Positions 37,061-45,639 of a stretch of DNA of 64,000 nt are shown here, piece after piece. The DNA lies in the NCBI RefSeq assembly GCF_007830435.1, contig NZ_VLLC01000004.1, positions 1-64,000 on the forward strand, given 5' to 3'. The stretch's first letter is position 1. Every line of letters starts with the position of its first letter. The notes beneath the pieces were generated by a model. That model was not told where the DNA came from. It did not search any database and saw only the letters and a list, made by a program, of their open reading frames with translations. Source of the DNA: Desulfobotulus alkaliphilus. GTDB lineage: Bacteria > Desulfobacterota > Desulfobacteria > Desulfobacterales > ASO4-4. The position numbers and the translations under genes are program-made.

Positions 37061-37823
37061 CAGGAGCCTTTTTGAATCCACTCCATGCAACAGGATCATG
37101 GCCCGTAACAACGGTAACACTCCTGTCTCTCAGCATGCGGATACGCTGCATGGTCCTTACCGTTGATCTGGGGTCTGCCACAAGCCCTGGAAGAACATCC
37201 TCATTAAGATTCTCCGTTGTATAACAGGAGTCTCCCGTGAGAAGAAACGATCCTTCTTCATCCAGATTTACGAGAACCGACTGGTGACCAGGAGTATGTC
37301 CTGGTGTAAACAGAACTTTTATTCTATTGTCTCCAAACACATCAAAACCGTCATCTTGCCATCCTTCAAGAATAAACCAGTCAACCGGCTTATCAAAATC
37401 CTTCCGTATATACGCACCTTTCATATAAAAATCAGGTACATATGCAAAACAAAGCTCCTCTCGCTGTACCACATATTTTGCATTAGGAAAATGTCCCACA
37501 CCGCCTGCGTGATCCAGATGCAGGTGGGAAAGAATCACATATTTCACTTCTTCAGGGTGCACACCAATCTTACGTATGGCAGCAACGACCCATTCATCTT
37601 CTGTCATAACAGGGTCATAGGCGGCAACCACATCTCCCCAGTGCTTTTCCTTTTGATCAACCACTTCACGGGCATTACCCGTATCAAAAAGAACATAGCC
37701 TTCCGGATGGTCCATGAGAAAAAAAGGTACAGGAACATCAAAAGGCTCTCCCACCCCTCTGCCTGCCGTAAAGTACTGTTTCTGGCTTCTTAAAATTCCG
37801 GCTTGAAAAAAATAGAGTTTCAT
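37047..37823 (-). CDS. Metallo-beta-lactamase-fold hydrolase, AHL/gamma-butyrolactone lactonase type
   Basis: 258 residues, ATG preceded by AGGAGGTAATTTG. The di-zinc motif is SHLHLDHAGG, with further ligands in TPGHTPGH, LLTGDSCY and VVTGHDPV. Similarity in layout is to AiiA/AttM(BlcC)-type lactonases. In Agrobacterium BlcC opens gamma-butyrolactone to 4-hydroxybutyrate; since this gene ends an operon whose other enzymes take 4-hydroxybutyrate to crotonyl-CoA, the same reaction is a reasonable inference. A quorum-quenching AHL lactonase or a thioesterase are alternatives. 55 nt after the CoA-transferase gene. Confidence 0.85.
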   Translation of the reverse strand: MKLYFFQAGILRSQKQYFTAGRGVGEPFDVPVPFFLMDHPEGYVLFDTGNAREVVDQKEKHWGDVVAAYDPVMTEDEWVVAAIRKIGVHPEEVKYVILSHLHLDHAGGVGHFPNAKYVVQREELCFAYVPDFYMKGAYIRKDFDKPVDWFILEGWQDDGFDVFGDNRIKVLFTPGHTPGHQSVLVNLDEEGSFLLTGDSCYTTENLNEDVLPGLVADPRSTVRTMQRIRMLRDRSVTVVTGHDPVAWSGFKKAPEFYC

Positions 37824-37878
37824 CAAATTACCTCCTGAATTTATAAATTATACGAAGACCAACCCTGTCCTTATCAAC

Positions 37879-39204
37879 TCAGAAACGGCTTATTTCCTTC
37901 CATGGATCAATCCGGTATATCTCAACAAACGATCTTCGCAGATCTTCCCTGAAATTCGGGTGCGCTATGGAAATCAGCGCCCTTGCCCTTTCCGGCACGG
38001 ATTTACCTCGCAGATCCGCAACCCCGTACTCCGTAACGATGAAGTGGGTATCGGCCCGTGGAGTGGTCACACTGGCACCCTCATCAATGTGCGCCACAAT
38101 TCTGGAAATCTTTCCCTTGGACGCCGTTGAATGAAACGCCAGAATGGAACGCCCGTTTTTCGAGCTGGCAGCACCCCGGATAAAATCCAGCTGCCCTCCG
38201 GTTCCGCTGTACTGCCTGTATCCCAAGGTGTCGGCCACAACCTGCCCCGTAAGATCTGCCTGCAGCGCAGAATTCACAGAAACCATATTGTCGTTTTTAG
38301 CTATGACTGCAGGGTCATTTGTATAGTTAACGGGATGCATCTCAATAGATGGATTGTTACTGATAAAATCATAAAGTTTTTCTGTACCCATCAGAAAGGT
38401 GACAACCATCCGACCTCTGTGGCAATTCTTCATGGCCCCGTTAATGACACCACAGTTCACAAGATCCACCACTCCGTCAGAAATCATCTCGCTATGAATG
38501 CCAAGATTTTTTTTGTCTTTCAGAAAACCGAGAATAGCATCGGGAACGGCCCCGATTCCCAGCTGCAAGCAATCCCCATCCTGAATCAGACCAGCAATAT
38601 ACTTTCCAATTTTCTCATCTTTATCCGTCAGCACGGGGGGCTTGAGCAGAATGGGTCCCTCATCACTTTCCACACAAAAATCAATGTCGGATATATGAAT
38701 AAAGGAATCTCCCAAGGTCCTCGGCATGCGGGATGACACCTCGGCAATCACCGTTTTTGCATTTTCTGCCGCGGCCTTGGTATAATCAACAGAAACCCCG
38801 AACGAACAGAATCCATGCTCATCCGGAACAGAAACCTTGATGAGGGCAACATCTACCGGTAGGATCTCTTTGGAAAAGAGATCCGGGATTCTGCTAAAAT
38901 GACAGGGGGTAAACACGGCCCTCCCCTCATGAATGGCCGGTCTCGTATTGCCTCCCGCAAACAGGGAGTTATGCCTGAATACACCCTCATATTGCGGAAG
39001 ACAGTACGCACCTTTTCCCAGGGCAACCATGTGCACAACTTCCACATTCTCAAAAGCCCCTGCATTCCGGACCATGGCATCCACAAGCAAGCAGGGTTCT
39101 CCAGCGGCATGCCCCAGCACGACCCGATTGCCGGAGCCAATATGCCGCACGGCTTCTTCCGCGGTGCAGAGTTTTTTTTGATATTCATTCATCCATTGTT
39201 GCAT
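37879..39204 (-). CDS. abfT: 4-hydroxybutyrate CoA-transferase
   Basis: 441 residues, starting MQQWMNEYQKKL, where GAAGGTGTG precedes the ATG; the ATG at 39225 has no ribosome site. It belongs to the acetyl-CoA hydrolase/transferase family: N-terminal SAEEAV-like segment, CFAGGNTRP-like loop, and the catalytic Glu in LGIHSEMISDGVVDL; GGQLDFIRGA and FIVTEYGVADLRGKS are family signatures. Together with the adjacent 4-hydroxybutyryl-CoA dehydratase gene the assignment to 4-hydroxybutyrate rather than acetate or butyrate is strong. It transfers CoA from acetyl-CoA (or another acyl-CoA) to 4-hydroxybutyrate. Confidence 0.9.
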   Translation of the reverse strand: MQQWMNEYQKKLCTAEEAVRHIGSGNRVVLGHAAGEPCLLVDAMVRNAGAFENVEVVHMVALGKGAYCLPQYEGVFRHNSLFAGGNTRPAIHEGRAVFTPCHFSRIPDLFSKEILPVDVALIKVSVPDEHGFCSFGVSVDYTKAAAENAKTVIAEVSSRMPRTLGDSFIHISDIDFCVESDEGPILLKPPVLTDKDEKIGKYIAGLIQDGDCLQLGIGAVPDAILGFLKDKKNLGIHSEMISDGVVDLVNCGVINGAMKNCHRGRMVVTFLMGTEKLYDFISNNPSIEMHPVNYTNDPAVIAKNDNMVSVNSALQADLTGQVVADTLGYRQYSGTGGQLDFIRGAASSKNGRSILAFHSTASKGKISRIVAHIDEGASVTTPRADTHFIVTEYGVADLRGKSVPERARALISIAHPNFREDLRRSFVEIYRIDPWKEISRF

Positions 39205-39238
39205 AGAACACACCTTCTTTCCCATGAAAGCGCAGCAT

Positions 39239-39520
39239 TCAGCGGCCTGATTCCGGATCAGGGGACAAGTTTTTCATTGCACGCAAAAAAAGATCCGCAT
39301 CTTCGTAGCTACCTATATACCGTAGTTTTTCATCAGCAATGCCCCTCACATCCGGGCATGCCGCTGGGCATCCTACAAAAACAAGAACCAGATCTGCTTC
39401 TGCATCCCCGTACGGAACAATGGCTGCCAGAGGTTCCAGAACTTTGATCACTTCTGCTGCTATGGCGACTCTGTCCACAACGGGATGGCAACCGCCACAG
39501 AACTTGACTCCAATTCTCAC
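39239..39520 (-). CDS. Small cysteine-rich protein within the 4-hydroxybutyrate operon
   Basis: 93 residues from a GTG start seven nt after abfD. It begins MRIGVKFCGGCHPVVDRV and has a second pair in FVGCPAACPDV, so four or five Cys could bind a metal or Fe-S cluster; the pattern resembles CGGC-type domains. The middle is an alpha/beta fragment without membrane segments. Similar short CGGC proteins sit beside acyl-CoA enzymes in anaerobes, but I know of no defined function. Its position between abfD and abfT suggests a role with these oxygen-sensitive enzymes, perhaps cluster delivery or repair (inference). Confidence 0.75.
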   Translation of the reverse strand: MRIGVKFCGGCHPVVDRVAIAAEVIKVLEPLAAIVPYGDAEADLVLVFVGCPAACPDVRGIADEKLRYIGSYEDADLFLRAMKNLSPDPESGR

Positions 39521-39527
39521 AGTCTCT

Positions 39528-40970
39528 TTACTCCACGATACCGCAAAGATGTTTAGCTGTTTTCTTCTTTTCGTCCATGTTGACCTGTCTGGCGATCATG
39601 ATTCTTTGTGCCTGGGGAGAACCCGCCCCATGCATGGATTCCGTGAGATATCCAACAGCCGCCGTTCCCAGGGTAATATTTTCAATCAGCCTCAGAATCC
39701 TCATGCGATTCTCTACACTTGCGGAAGAACTTGCTGCATAGTATTTACGGAGCCAATGTCCTACATCCGGAGAATTGAAATCATCTTCCGCCGGCATGGT
39801 CACCATGAGACCTCCGGCAATATCCTGAGCAAGTCTTGCAATTTCATATGGAAATCGAGTCACATTCTGCTTACAGACATTGGCGAGCAAAGTATTGACC
39901 AGATAGGTTCCTGAAGGCTGACGGCTCCCTTCACAGGCACAGGCCAGAGATCCGCAGAACAGAGTTTCATTCAGATGATTCATTTCAATAATTTTATCTT
40001 TGATATGAGAGACCTTATGCACTCCATTATATTCAGCAGCTACCTGGGAGGCCCCGATGAGAACATCCCCTACTCCCACCTTGCAGGCATAGCTCTGCCT
40101 GTGATAGGAGGCAAAGTTCTCCACAAGCTCACCGGCAAACTCAAATTCTTTGAAAAGAAAAACCCTGTCCCACGGCACAAACACATCATCAAAAACTACC
40201 AGCGCCTCATGTCCGCCATAACACTGGTTGCCTCTGTCAATGGTACCCTTTTCCAGTTTTCTGGTATCGCAGGACTGGCGGCCGTAAATATAGGTAATTC
40301 CCTGTGCATCTGATGGCAGAGCAAAGGATACGGCATAGTCCTTGTCTTTCTCTCCCATGGAAATGGTAGGCATAACAATGATCTCGTGGGAATTGAGGGC
40401 ACCGGTCTGATGCGCCTTGGCCCCCCTCACAACCATACCGTCTTCCCTTTCTTCCACAACACGCAGAAACAGGTCCGGATCTGCCTGCTGGTGGGGGGGA
40501 AGGCTTCTGTCTCCCTTAGGATCGGTCATGGCACCATCGCAGACAAGATCCTCTTCCTGTACATACTCAAGGTATCGGAGAAAGCGGCTGTTATAATCCG
40601 AGCCATATTTTTTATCGATATTGTACGTGGTGATAGACAGCGCATTCAGGGCATCCATACCCACACAACGCTGAAAACAGCACCCGGATTTAGCGCCCAG
40701 AAGCCTTTCCATCTTGGTTTTTTTCACCAGATCTTCTGTCGTCTGGTGGATATGGGTAAAACGATTGATTTTTTTCCCGGTCAGATGGGATGTCACGGTC
40801 ATGAGATCTTCATATTCCGGCTTTTCTGCAAGCTCATAGGTAAGCTTTACAGCGTTCATGGACGGCCGGATAATGGGATCATCCACAACATTGGCAACCT
40901 TTTTTCCAAAAAGAAACACCTGAAGGTTGAGCTTTCTCAAACTGTCTTCATATTCTATTCCGGTTTTCAT
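39528..40970 (-). CDS. abfD: 4-hydroxybutyryl-CoA dehydratase / vinylacetyl-CoA delta-isomerase
   Basis: 480 residues; AAGGAGGTTAGGA precedes the ATG. A [4Fe-4S]- and FAD-containing radical dehydratase converting 4-hydroxybutyryl-CoA to crotonyl-CoA. The three Cys and one His cluster ligands of the Clostridium aminobutyricum enzyme are visible as SGCCFQRCVG (~residues 97-106) and HRQSYACK (~290-297). ENITLGTAAVGYLTESMHGAGSPQ in the C-terminus is typical of the 4-hydroxyphenylacetate-3-monooxygenase superfamily. First gene of abfD-cysteine-rich-abfT-lactonase, 72 nt downstream of a -24/-12 promoter. Confidence 0.95.
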   Translation of the reverse strand: MKTGIEYEDSLRKLNLQVFLFGKKVANVVDDPIIRPSMNAVKLTYELAEKPEYEDLMTVTSHLTGKKINRFTHIHQTTEDLVKKTKMERLLGAKSGCCFQRCVGMDALNALSITTYNIDKKYGSDYNSRFLRYLEYVQEEDLVCDGAMTDPKGDRSLPPHQQADPDLFLRVVEEREDGMVVRGAKAHQTGALNSHEIIVMPTISMGEKDKDYAVSFALPSDAQGITYIYGRQSCDTRKLEKGTIDRGNQCYGGHEALVVFDDVFVPWDRVFLFKEFEFAGELVENFASYHRQSYACKVGVGDVLIGASQVAAEYNGVHKVSHIKDKIIEMNHLNETLFCGSLACACEGSRQPSGTYLVNTLLANVCKQNVTRFPYEIARLAQDIAGGLMVTMPAEDDFNSPDVGHWLRKYYAASSSASVENRMRILRLIENITLGTAAVGYLTESMHGAGSPQAQRIMIARQVNMDEKKKTAKHLCGIVE

Positions 40971-41041
40971 TCCTAACCTCCTTAGCTGGGGTGGGTGACA
41001 GAGTACTTCTCTGTCTGTTTTGCCTGATTACAATCATAAAT

Positions 41042-41057
41042 TGCACTGAACGTGCCA
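41042..41057 (-). promoter_or_regulatory. Sigma-54 (-24/-12) promoter of the abfD operon
   Basis: Minus-strand sequence TGGCACGTTCAGTGCA matches TGGCACGNNNNTTGCA at every position but one, with exact spacing. Transcription would start near 41030, about 60 nt before the abfD ATG. A PAS/AAA+ sigma-54 activator is encoded directly upstream on the same strand, and tandem 18-bp repeats lie about 270-335 bp upstream of the promoter. Confidence 0.85.
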
Positions 41058-41177
41058 CCATCATTCAATGAAAAACCAGGCAAAGCACCACCGGCGGCGC
41101 AAGAGATAAAACATTGAAACTAAAGCAATAAGAAACACAACAACCACACCTGCAGGTTTCTTCATCGGTCTTCTGAT

Positions 41178-41210
41178 AAAAAAAGTCCTGTTTCAAAAAA
41201 GAAACAGGAC
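41178..41210 (-). terminator. Terminator of the sigma-54 regulator gene (possibly also an operator)
   Basis: GTCCTGTTTC and GAAACAGGAC form a perfect 10-bp stem around six bases, and on the minus strand seven Ts follow. This is a textbook terminator 220 nt past the regulator stop. The stem core TGTTTC-N6-GAAACA also resembles the direct repeats at 41324-41359, so binding by the regulator cannot be excluded. Confidence 0.8.
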
Positions 41211-41323
41211 CGGTACAACGCAAAAAAAAATCCCCATCCAGCCAATGGATAAGGACAACAAAAAACAGGTATGCAAAGCAGCACGGCTTATTGAGGTATA
41301 AATGCTACCACATTCTATCCGCC

Positions 41324-41377
41324 CGTTGCAAAAACGAAACATGTTGCAAAAACGAAACACATTTTAAAAACAAAACA
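41324..41377. promoter_or_regulatory. Three abutting 18-bp repeats, likely enhancer sites
   Basis: CGTTGCAAAAACGAAACA (41324-41341), TGTTGCAAAAACGAAACA (41342-41359) and the degenerate CATTTTAAAAACAAAACA (41360-41377) follow each other without a gap. The first two fit TGTTKC-N6-GAAACA, an interrupted palindrome like TyrR-type boxes. They lie between the regulator gene and the abfD promoter, a plausible upstream activating sequence for the adjacent activator. The rest of 40971-41428 shows no gene. Confidence 0.6.
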
Positions 41378-41428
41378 AACATTCCTCCTGGAGAACCCCG
41401 CCAAAGGTCGAAGCCACACTCAGGCCAC

Positions 41429-43432
41429 TCATTTTTTTCTGATCCCGTATTTTGCAGCCTTACGCACTACGGAAGCCGCACTTATCCGTAAGTATTCTGC
41501 CATATCACGGGTAGTGGCAAAATTATCATAGGCCATTCGTATCAACTGCTTTTCCACTGACTCCAGAGCGTCCTTAAGGGGCATCAGGCCTTTTACGGCA
41601 ATATCGGCGGACGCAGCCCCACAAGGTTCAGAGAAGCAACAGGGCAGATCTTTTGCTGTAATCAGATCGTCCGGTGCAATCACAACCAGTCTCTCAATAA
41701 GATTCTGGAGTTCCCGAATATTACCGGGCCAGGAATAACGCTCAAAATGATCCAGCACATCCGGAGAAAGTCGCTTCTGCGTTCCATAGTTTTTATTGAA
41801 AAAACGCAAAAAATGGGCCGCCAGAAACTGTATGTCATCGGGTCTTTCCTGCAGGGCTGGAATGTGCAGAGGAAAAACATTGATTCTGTAATAAAGATCT
41901 TCCCGAAAACTTTTTTCCGCAACCATGGCTTCCAGATTTTTATTGGTGGCAGCGATAATGCGCACATCGACTGGACTGGATTTTCGGCCCCCTATGCGCA
42001 TCAGCTCCCTGCTCTGCAGAATCCTCAAAAGTTTTGCCTGCAGGTCATAGGGCAGCTCACCAATCTCATCCAGAAAAAGGGTTCCTCCCTCAGCCATGGA
42101 AAAATATCCGGCCCTCCCGCCTTTCCGTGCTCCCGTAAAAGCTCCTTCTTCATATCCGAAGAATTCTGACTCCATGAGATCTTTGGGTATGGCCCCACAG
42201 TTTACCTTAATGCAGGGTCTGTCTGCCCTTTCACTATGCTTATGAATGATATCGGCAACCATTTCCTTGCCCGTTCCCGACTCACCGGTTATGAGCACCG
42301 TTGCGTTGATGCCCGCAAATCGCATGGCCATTTCCACCACTTTTTCCATTTCATCTGAACCGATGACCATGCCCTCCACATTTCTCACCCTTTTTACACG
42401 CAGATTCTGCAGCTCTTTCATGTATTGTTCTGAAATTCTACGGGTTTCCTCAAGGCGAAGCTGGAGAGAGTACAATTCCGTGATATCTCTCACGCTGGTC
42501 ACAACGCGAAAAACACTTCCATCATCATTAAAAATGGGATTACCCGTTGCGAGCAGAGATTTTCCCGTACTTGTTTTCTGAACTATGCTCACGGGTGTAC
42601 TGTTTTCCAAAACTTTCAGAGTCACAGACTCTGAGTAGATACCTTCTTTGACCAGATCTCTCATATTTCTACCATAGAAATCGGAAGTATCCAGTTCCGT
42701 TATTTCCCGGTAAGCCCTGTTGATTCTGAGAACATTGGCCTCACCGTCACAAACGTAAATCCCATCCGAAGAAGACTCGATAATTGCATGCAGTTCCCTG
42801 TTCAACTCCTTTGCCGACGCCAGTTCACCAGCCACTGGCTCCGGACGAAGAATTTCCTTAAACCGAATCAAAAAACCCAGAATACGCCCCTCGTGCTCTA
42901 TGGCGCAACGCATCGAAATATAAGATCTTTCACCTACATCTATTTTGTGTGTACAACCCTTGTCCCCGGCGGAACAATCTCCAGAGATATCGGCTTGATT
43001 CAGGAAAACTGACAGCTTCTGTCCAAGCAGGATTTGACTTTCTGTTTTGAGAGCTGTTGTTACAGATCTGCTGACAAATCGAATGGTCAGGTCTGGATCC
43101 GTGACAATCACCATACTGCCCGAAGCATTTACTATGGCATCCATAAGTCCAAACGGAGAAGTACCACCCGAAATATCATGGGGTGAGCCATCACCGTTTT
43201 TCAACCCCTTGTTCCATGTAATGATTTTTCCAATCTCTGTATCAAAAGAAATGTCATACCGGATGGCCCGCACTATATCTTCTCTGGAAAAAAAACCTGA
43301 AAGACTTTGGGCTTCATCCACAACAGGAGCCATTTCTATTCCATGGGCATGGAGGAAAACCGCTGCCGCTTTCAGGGTCTCTGTATCACTTAAAGCACGG
43401 GCCTCATACCTTAACACCGTTTCGATACCCAT
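41429..43432 (-). CDS. Sigma-54-dependent activator with CBS-like and PAS domains, probable regulator of the abf operon
   Basis: 667 residues. The N-terminus (FLHAHGIEMAPVVDEAQSLSGFFSREDIVRAI) is a single CBS-like unit; two PAS domains follow (~95-200 and ~215-335, the second with DGIYVCDGEANVLRINRAYREIT). The AAA+ domain has Walker A GESGTGKE, EEGAFTGA for sigma-54 contact and TLFLDEIGELP. The C-terminus (NFATTRDMAEYLRISAASVVRKAAKYGI) is a TyrR-like helix-turn-helix. PAS-AAA+ activators of this kind often sense small organic acids or acyl-CoA. It lies directly upstream of abfD. An IS630 remnant abuts its start, so its own promoter may have been altered. Confidence 0.9.
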   Translation of the reverse strand: MGIETVLRYEARALSDTETLKAAAVFLHAHGIEMAPVVDEAQSLSGFFSREDIVRAIRYDISFDTEIGKIITWNKGLKNGDGSPHDISGGTSPFGLMDAIVNASGSMVIVTDPDLTIRFVSRSVTTALKTESQILLGQKLSVFLNQADISGDCSAGDKGCTHKIDVGERSYISMRCAIEHEGRILGFLIRFKEILRPEPVAGELASAKELNRELHAIIESSSDGIYVCDGEANVLRINRAYREITELDTSDFYGRNMRDLVKEGIYSESVTLKVLENSTPVSIVQKTSTGKSLLATGNPIFNDDGSVFRVVTSVRDITELYSLQLRLEETRRISEQYMKELQNLRVKRVRNVEGMVIGSDEMEKVVEMAMRFAGINATVLITGESGTGKEMVADIIHKHSERADRPCIKVNCGAIPKDLMESEFFGYEEGAFTGARKGGRAGYFSMAEGGTLFLDEIGELPYDLQAKLLRILQSRELMRIGGRKSSPVDVRIIAATNKNLEAMVAEKSFREDLYYRINVFPLHIPALQERPDDIQFLAAHFLRFFNKNYGTQKRLSPDVLDHFERYSWPGNIRELQNLIERLVVIAPDDLITAKDLPCCFSEPCGAASADIAVKGLMPLKDALESVEKQLIRMAYDNFATTRDMAEYLRISAASVVRKAAKYGIRKK

Positions 43433-43444
43433 TTCTTCCCCCTC

Positions 43445-43760
43445 TGTCTGAAAACGATCTTGTCGGAATCCATTTTTCCGTCAATCGTCATGAATCGGAG
43501 TTGCCCCGAGGTACCGATGGTCGAAATCATGTTGATACCGAAGCGAGCCCCTGTTTTTTCAACGATTGGAATGACTCCTGTGGGCCCCCTGGTCGTCCCG
43601 CTGTGGTAGTCTGATCTTATGGCTGATTCATCGGCAAAAAAGATTTTTACTTTCTCTTTTTCAGCCTGAAAATTAACGGGCAGACCTAGAATCGGTTTCG
43701 TGTTGAAAGCCTCAAGTCCGTATTTACGGTATTTGGCTATCCATTGGTTCATGGCCAATA
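43445..43760 (-). pseudogene. IS630-family transposase remnant
   Basis: The minus-strand frame joins a helix-turn-helix piece (MNQWIAKYRKYGLEAFNTK) directly to part of the DDE catalytic domain (IFFADESAIRSDYHSGTTRGP ... VEKTGARFGINMISTI written in part). The intervening ~100 residues and the C-terminus are missing. It ends where the regulator gene begins. Not functional. Another IS630 fragment, from the C-terminal part, lies at 61440-61640. Confidence 0.82.
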
Positions 43761-43904
43761 CCCATTAAAAAACACTGCCGAATGGAAGTTTACAGACAAC
43801 CTAACAGTATCATCCATTTTGCCGGAAGCAACAAATTCTTTAACGATGGAAGCTTCCCAGATGAAGCCCTGACACAAAAATATGCATCCACGGTGTAAAT
43901 TAAT

Positions 43905-44275
43905 TTGACAAGCCAGTCGATGCCCTTGGGTTTCCACTGGACGTTATTCTCACTGGAGGCCGCAGACATCACCCAAGCCTATGTCCTTGTTGAGGGTGTG
44001 CAGGCCAGATATGCGCTGATGGACAAGACCTATGATTCCGATAAGCTGATTGAATAATTGAAATCTCAAGGAATCATCCCGGTAATTCCAACCAAATATC
44101 ATCGGAAAGAGCCGCGTGAAAATGACAAGCATATTTACAGGGGACGACACCTGATTGAATGTTTTATTGGTAAATCAAACAATTCCGCCGTATTTTCTCA
44201 CGACTTGATACATGGGCAAAAAATTACAAGTCTTTCTTTGCATTTTGCAGCAGCTTTGATATGGCTACGCTAAAT
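43905..44275 (+). pseudogene. IS5-type transposase remnant (C-terminal part)
   Basis: Plus-strand translation in pieces: LTGG, a small frameshift, then ADITQAYVLVEGVQARYALM, DKTYDSDKLIE, an in-frame TAA, then LKSQGIIPVIPTKYHRKEPR, ENDKHIYRGRHLIECFIGK and HFAAALIWLR. This is the C-terminal half of an IS5-family DDE transposase (DKxYDS and RHLIECF signatures) with at least one frameshift and one stop codon. The stretch 43761-43904 carries no recognisable sequence. Confidence 0.82.
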
Positions 44276-44292
44276 GTCAACAGAGCCTAGAA

Positions 44293-44470
44293 GGTGAGCC
44301 TAGGCACGCTGCCTTTGTGGCGGCTCAGACAGTTTGCCGCTTTTATTTGCACTCCGGCACTCAAGCTTGCAAAAACCCATTGTTTGCATTGCAGGCTTTG
44401 GGTTTATGGCTTGAGTGCCGGAATCCGAAACGATTGCAATGTCACTCACAAACAGCCCGATCGTCTTTTG
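44293..44470. repeat. Dispersed repeat copy C (inverted, with longer stem)
   Basis: In inverted orientation it matches the 5' half of the 301-bp repeats: GGCAGCGT ... GCGGCAAACTGTCTGAGCCGCC and GTGACATTGCAATCGTTTCGGAT. Where copies A and B have a short stem, this one has TCCGGCACTCAAGC ... GCTTGAGTGCCGGA, a perfect 14-bp inverted repeat around ~46 bp. 44471-44532 holds nothing else before the mtnA stop. Confidence 0.7.
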
Positions 44471-44532
44471 CAGGAACGAGGATTAAGATAAAATGTGGTG
44501 GAATAATTAATCTGAAAGATCAATACGATACC

Positions 44533-45639
44533 TTATTCCCCAGCCTTTCCCAGAGGAAAGAGTGCGGCAATACCTTCCTTTGTGGCAGGACATACGCCCT
44601 TTTCCGTAATCAGTCCCGTCACCAGACGGGCAGGTGTCACATCAAAGGCAAAATCCATGGCCGGGCTGTTTTCCGGTGGCACCAGCACCCTCCTTGTTTC
44701 CCCGGCATCATCCTTTCCCTGCACATAGCGCACTTCATCGGGATTCCTTGTTTCTATGGGAATCTCCCTTCCCTTTTCCAGTGTCCAGTCTATGGTGGAG
44801 GAGGGCAGGGCCACGTAAAAGGGAACGCCGTTGTCCTTTGCCGCCAGAGCCTTCAGGTAGGTGCCGATCTTGTTGGCCACATCCCCTGTGTATGTGGTGC
44901 GGTCCGTTCCCACAATCACCATGTCCACCATCCCCTGCTGCATGAGGTGGCCACCTGTGTTATCCGCAATGATGGTGTGCTCAACGCCCGCCTGCCCCAG
45001 CTCCCATGCCGTAAGCCGTGAGCCCTGATTGAGGGGGCGGGTTTCATCCACCCACACATGCACGGCAATCCCTTCCCTGTGGGCTGCGTAGACAGGAGCC
45101 GTAGCTGTGCCGTACTCCACGCAGGCCAGCCATCCGGCATTGCAGTGGGTGAGGATGTTTACGGGTTTTCCATTTTTTTCTTCAGCAATTTTCCGGATCA
45201 GGGGAAGGCCGTATTCACCGATGAACCTGCACCGCTCAGCTTCGGCATCGGTGATGGTGGCAGCCGCTGCATACATTGCGGAAATCCGTGTTTCATCTTC
45301 TGGGAGATGCCGTACCCTTTCCATGAGAAGATCCGCAGCCCAGGCCAGATTCACCGCCGTTGGACGGGCTGCCTTGATTTTTTCGCAGGATTCTTCCATC
45401 CATTCGTTGCTTATCCTTCCACCGGGAGCCGTGCATGCGGCAAGGTACATGCCCCAGGCCGCAGAAGCACCAATGAGGGGGGCTCCCCGAACGGTGAGGG
45501 TATAAATGGCCTCTATGGCATCTTCAACGCTGTGGAGGTCCAGAATTTTTAAGGTATGGGGAAGAAGACGCTGATCAATTACCTGAACCACACCCGCCTT
45601 TTCAGGATGGGGCCAGATTGGACGTGTAAGGGCTTGCAT
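44533..45639 (-). CDS. mtnA: S-methyl-5-thioribose-1-phosphate isomerase
   Basis: 368 residues. Converts methylthioribose-1-phosphate to methylthioribulose-1-phosphate in methionine salvage. Signatures: LTVRGAPLIGASAAWGMYLA, the catalytic Cys in ILTHCNAGWLA, DNTGGHLMQQGMVDMVIVGTDR with the catalytic Asp, and NKIGTYLKALAAKDNGVPFYVA. Length is normal. It starts at the nucleotide next to the ugpQ stop, so the two are co-transcribed. No other methionine-salvage gene is near. Fragments of this gene recur in the scar at 50771-50985. Confidence 0.94.
   Translation of the reverse strand: MQALTRPIWPHPEKAGVVQVIDQRLLPHTLKILDLHSVEDAIEAIYTLTVRGAPLIGASAAWGMYLAACTAPGGRISNEWMEESCEKIKAARPTAVNLAWAADLLMERVRHLPEDETRISAMYAAAATITDAEAERCRFIGEYGLPLIRKIAEEKNGKPVNILTHCNAGWLACVEYGTATAPVYAAHREGIAVHVWVDETRPLNQGSRLTAWELGQAGVEHTIIADNTGGHLMQQGMVDMVIVGTDRTTYTGDVANKIGTYLKALAAKDNGVPFYVALPSSTIDWTLEKGREIPIETRNPDEVRYVQGKDDAGETRRVLVPPENSPAMDFAFDVTPARLVTGLITEKGVCPATKEGIAALFPLGKAGE

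Noticed and set aside
36773-37120. 115-codon minus-strand frame as a membrane protein gene
   Set aside because: It overlaps the end of the lactonase gene and the AT-rich direct repeat; hydrophobicity follows from T-rich DNA, and there is no ribosome site.
41178-41210. Perfect palindrome as a primary operator for the abf regulator
   Set aside because: On the minus strand it has a 10-bp stem and seven Ts right after the regulator gene, so a terminator is the simpler reading; dual use is only possible.
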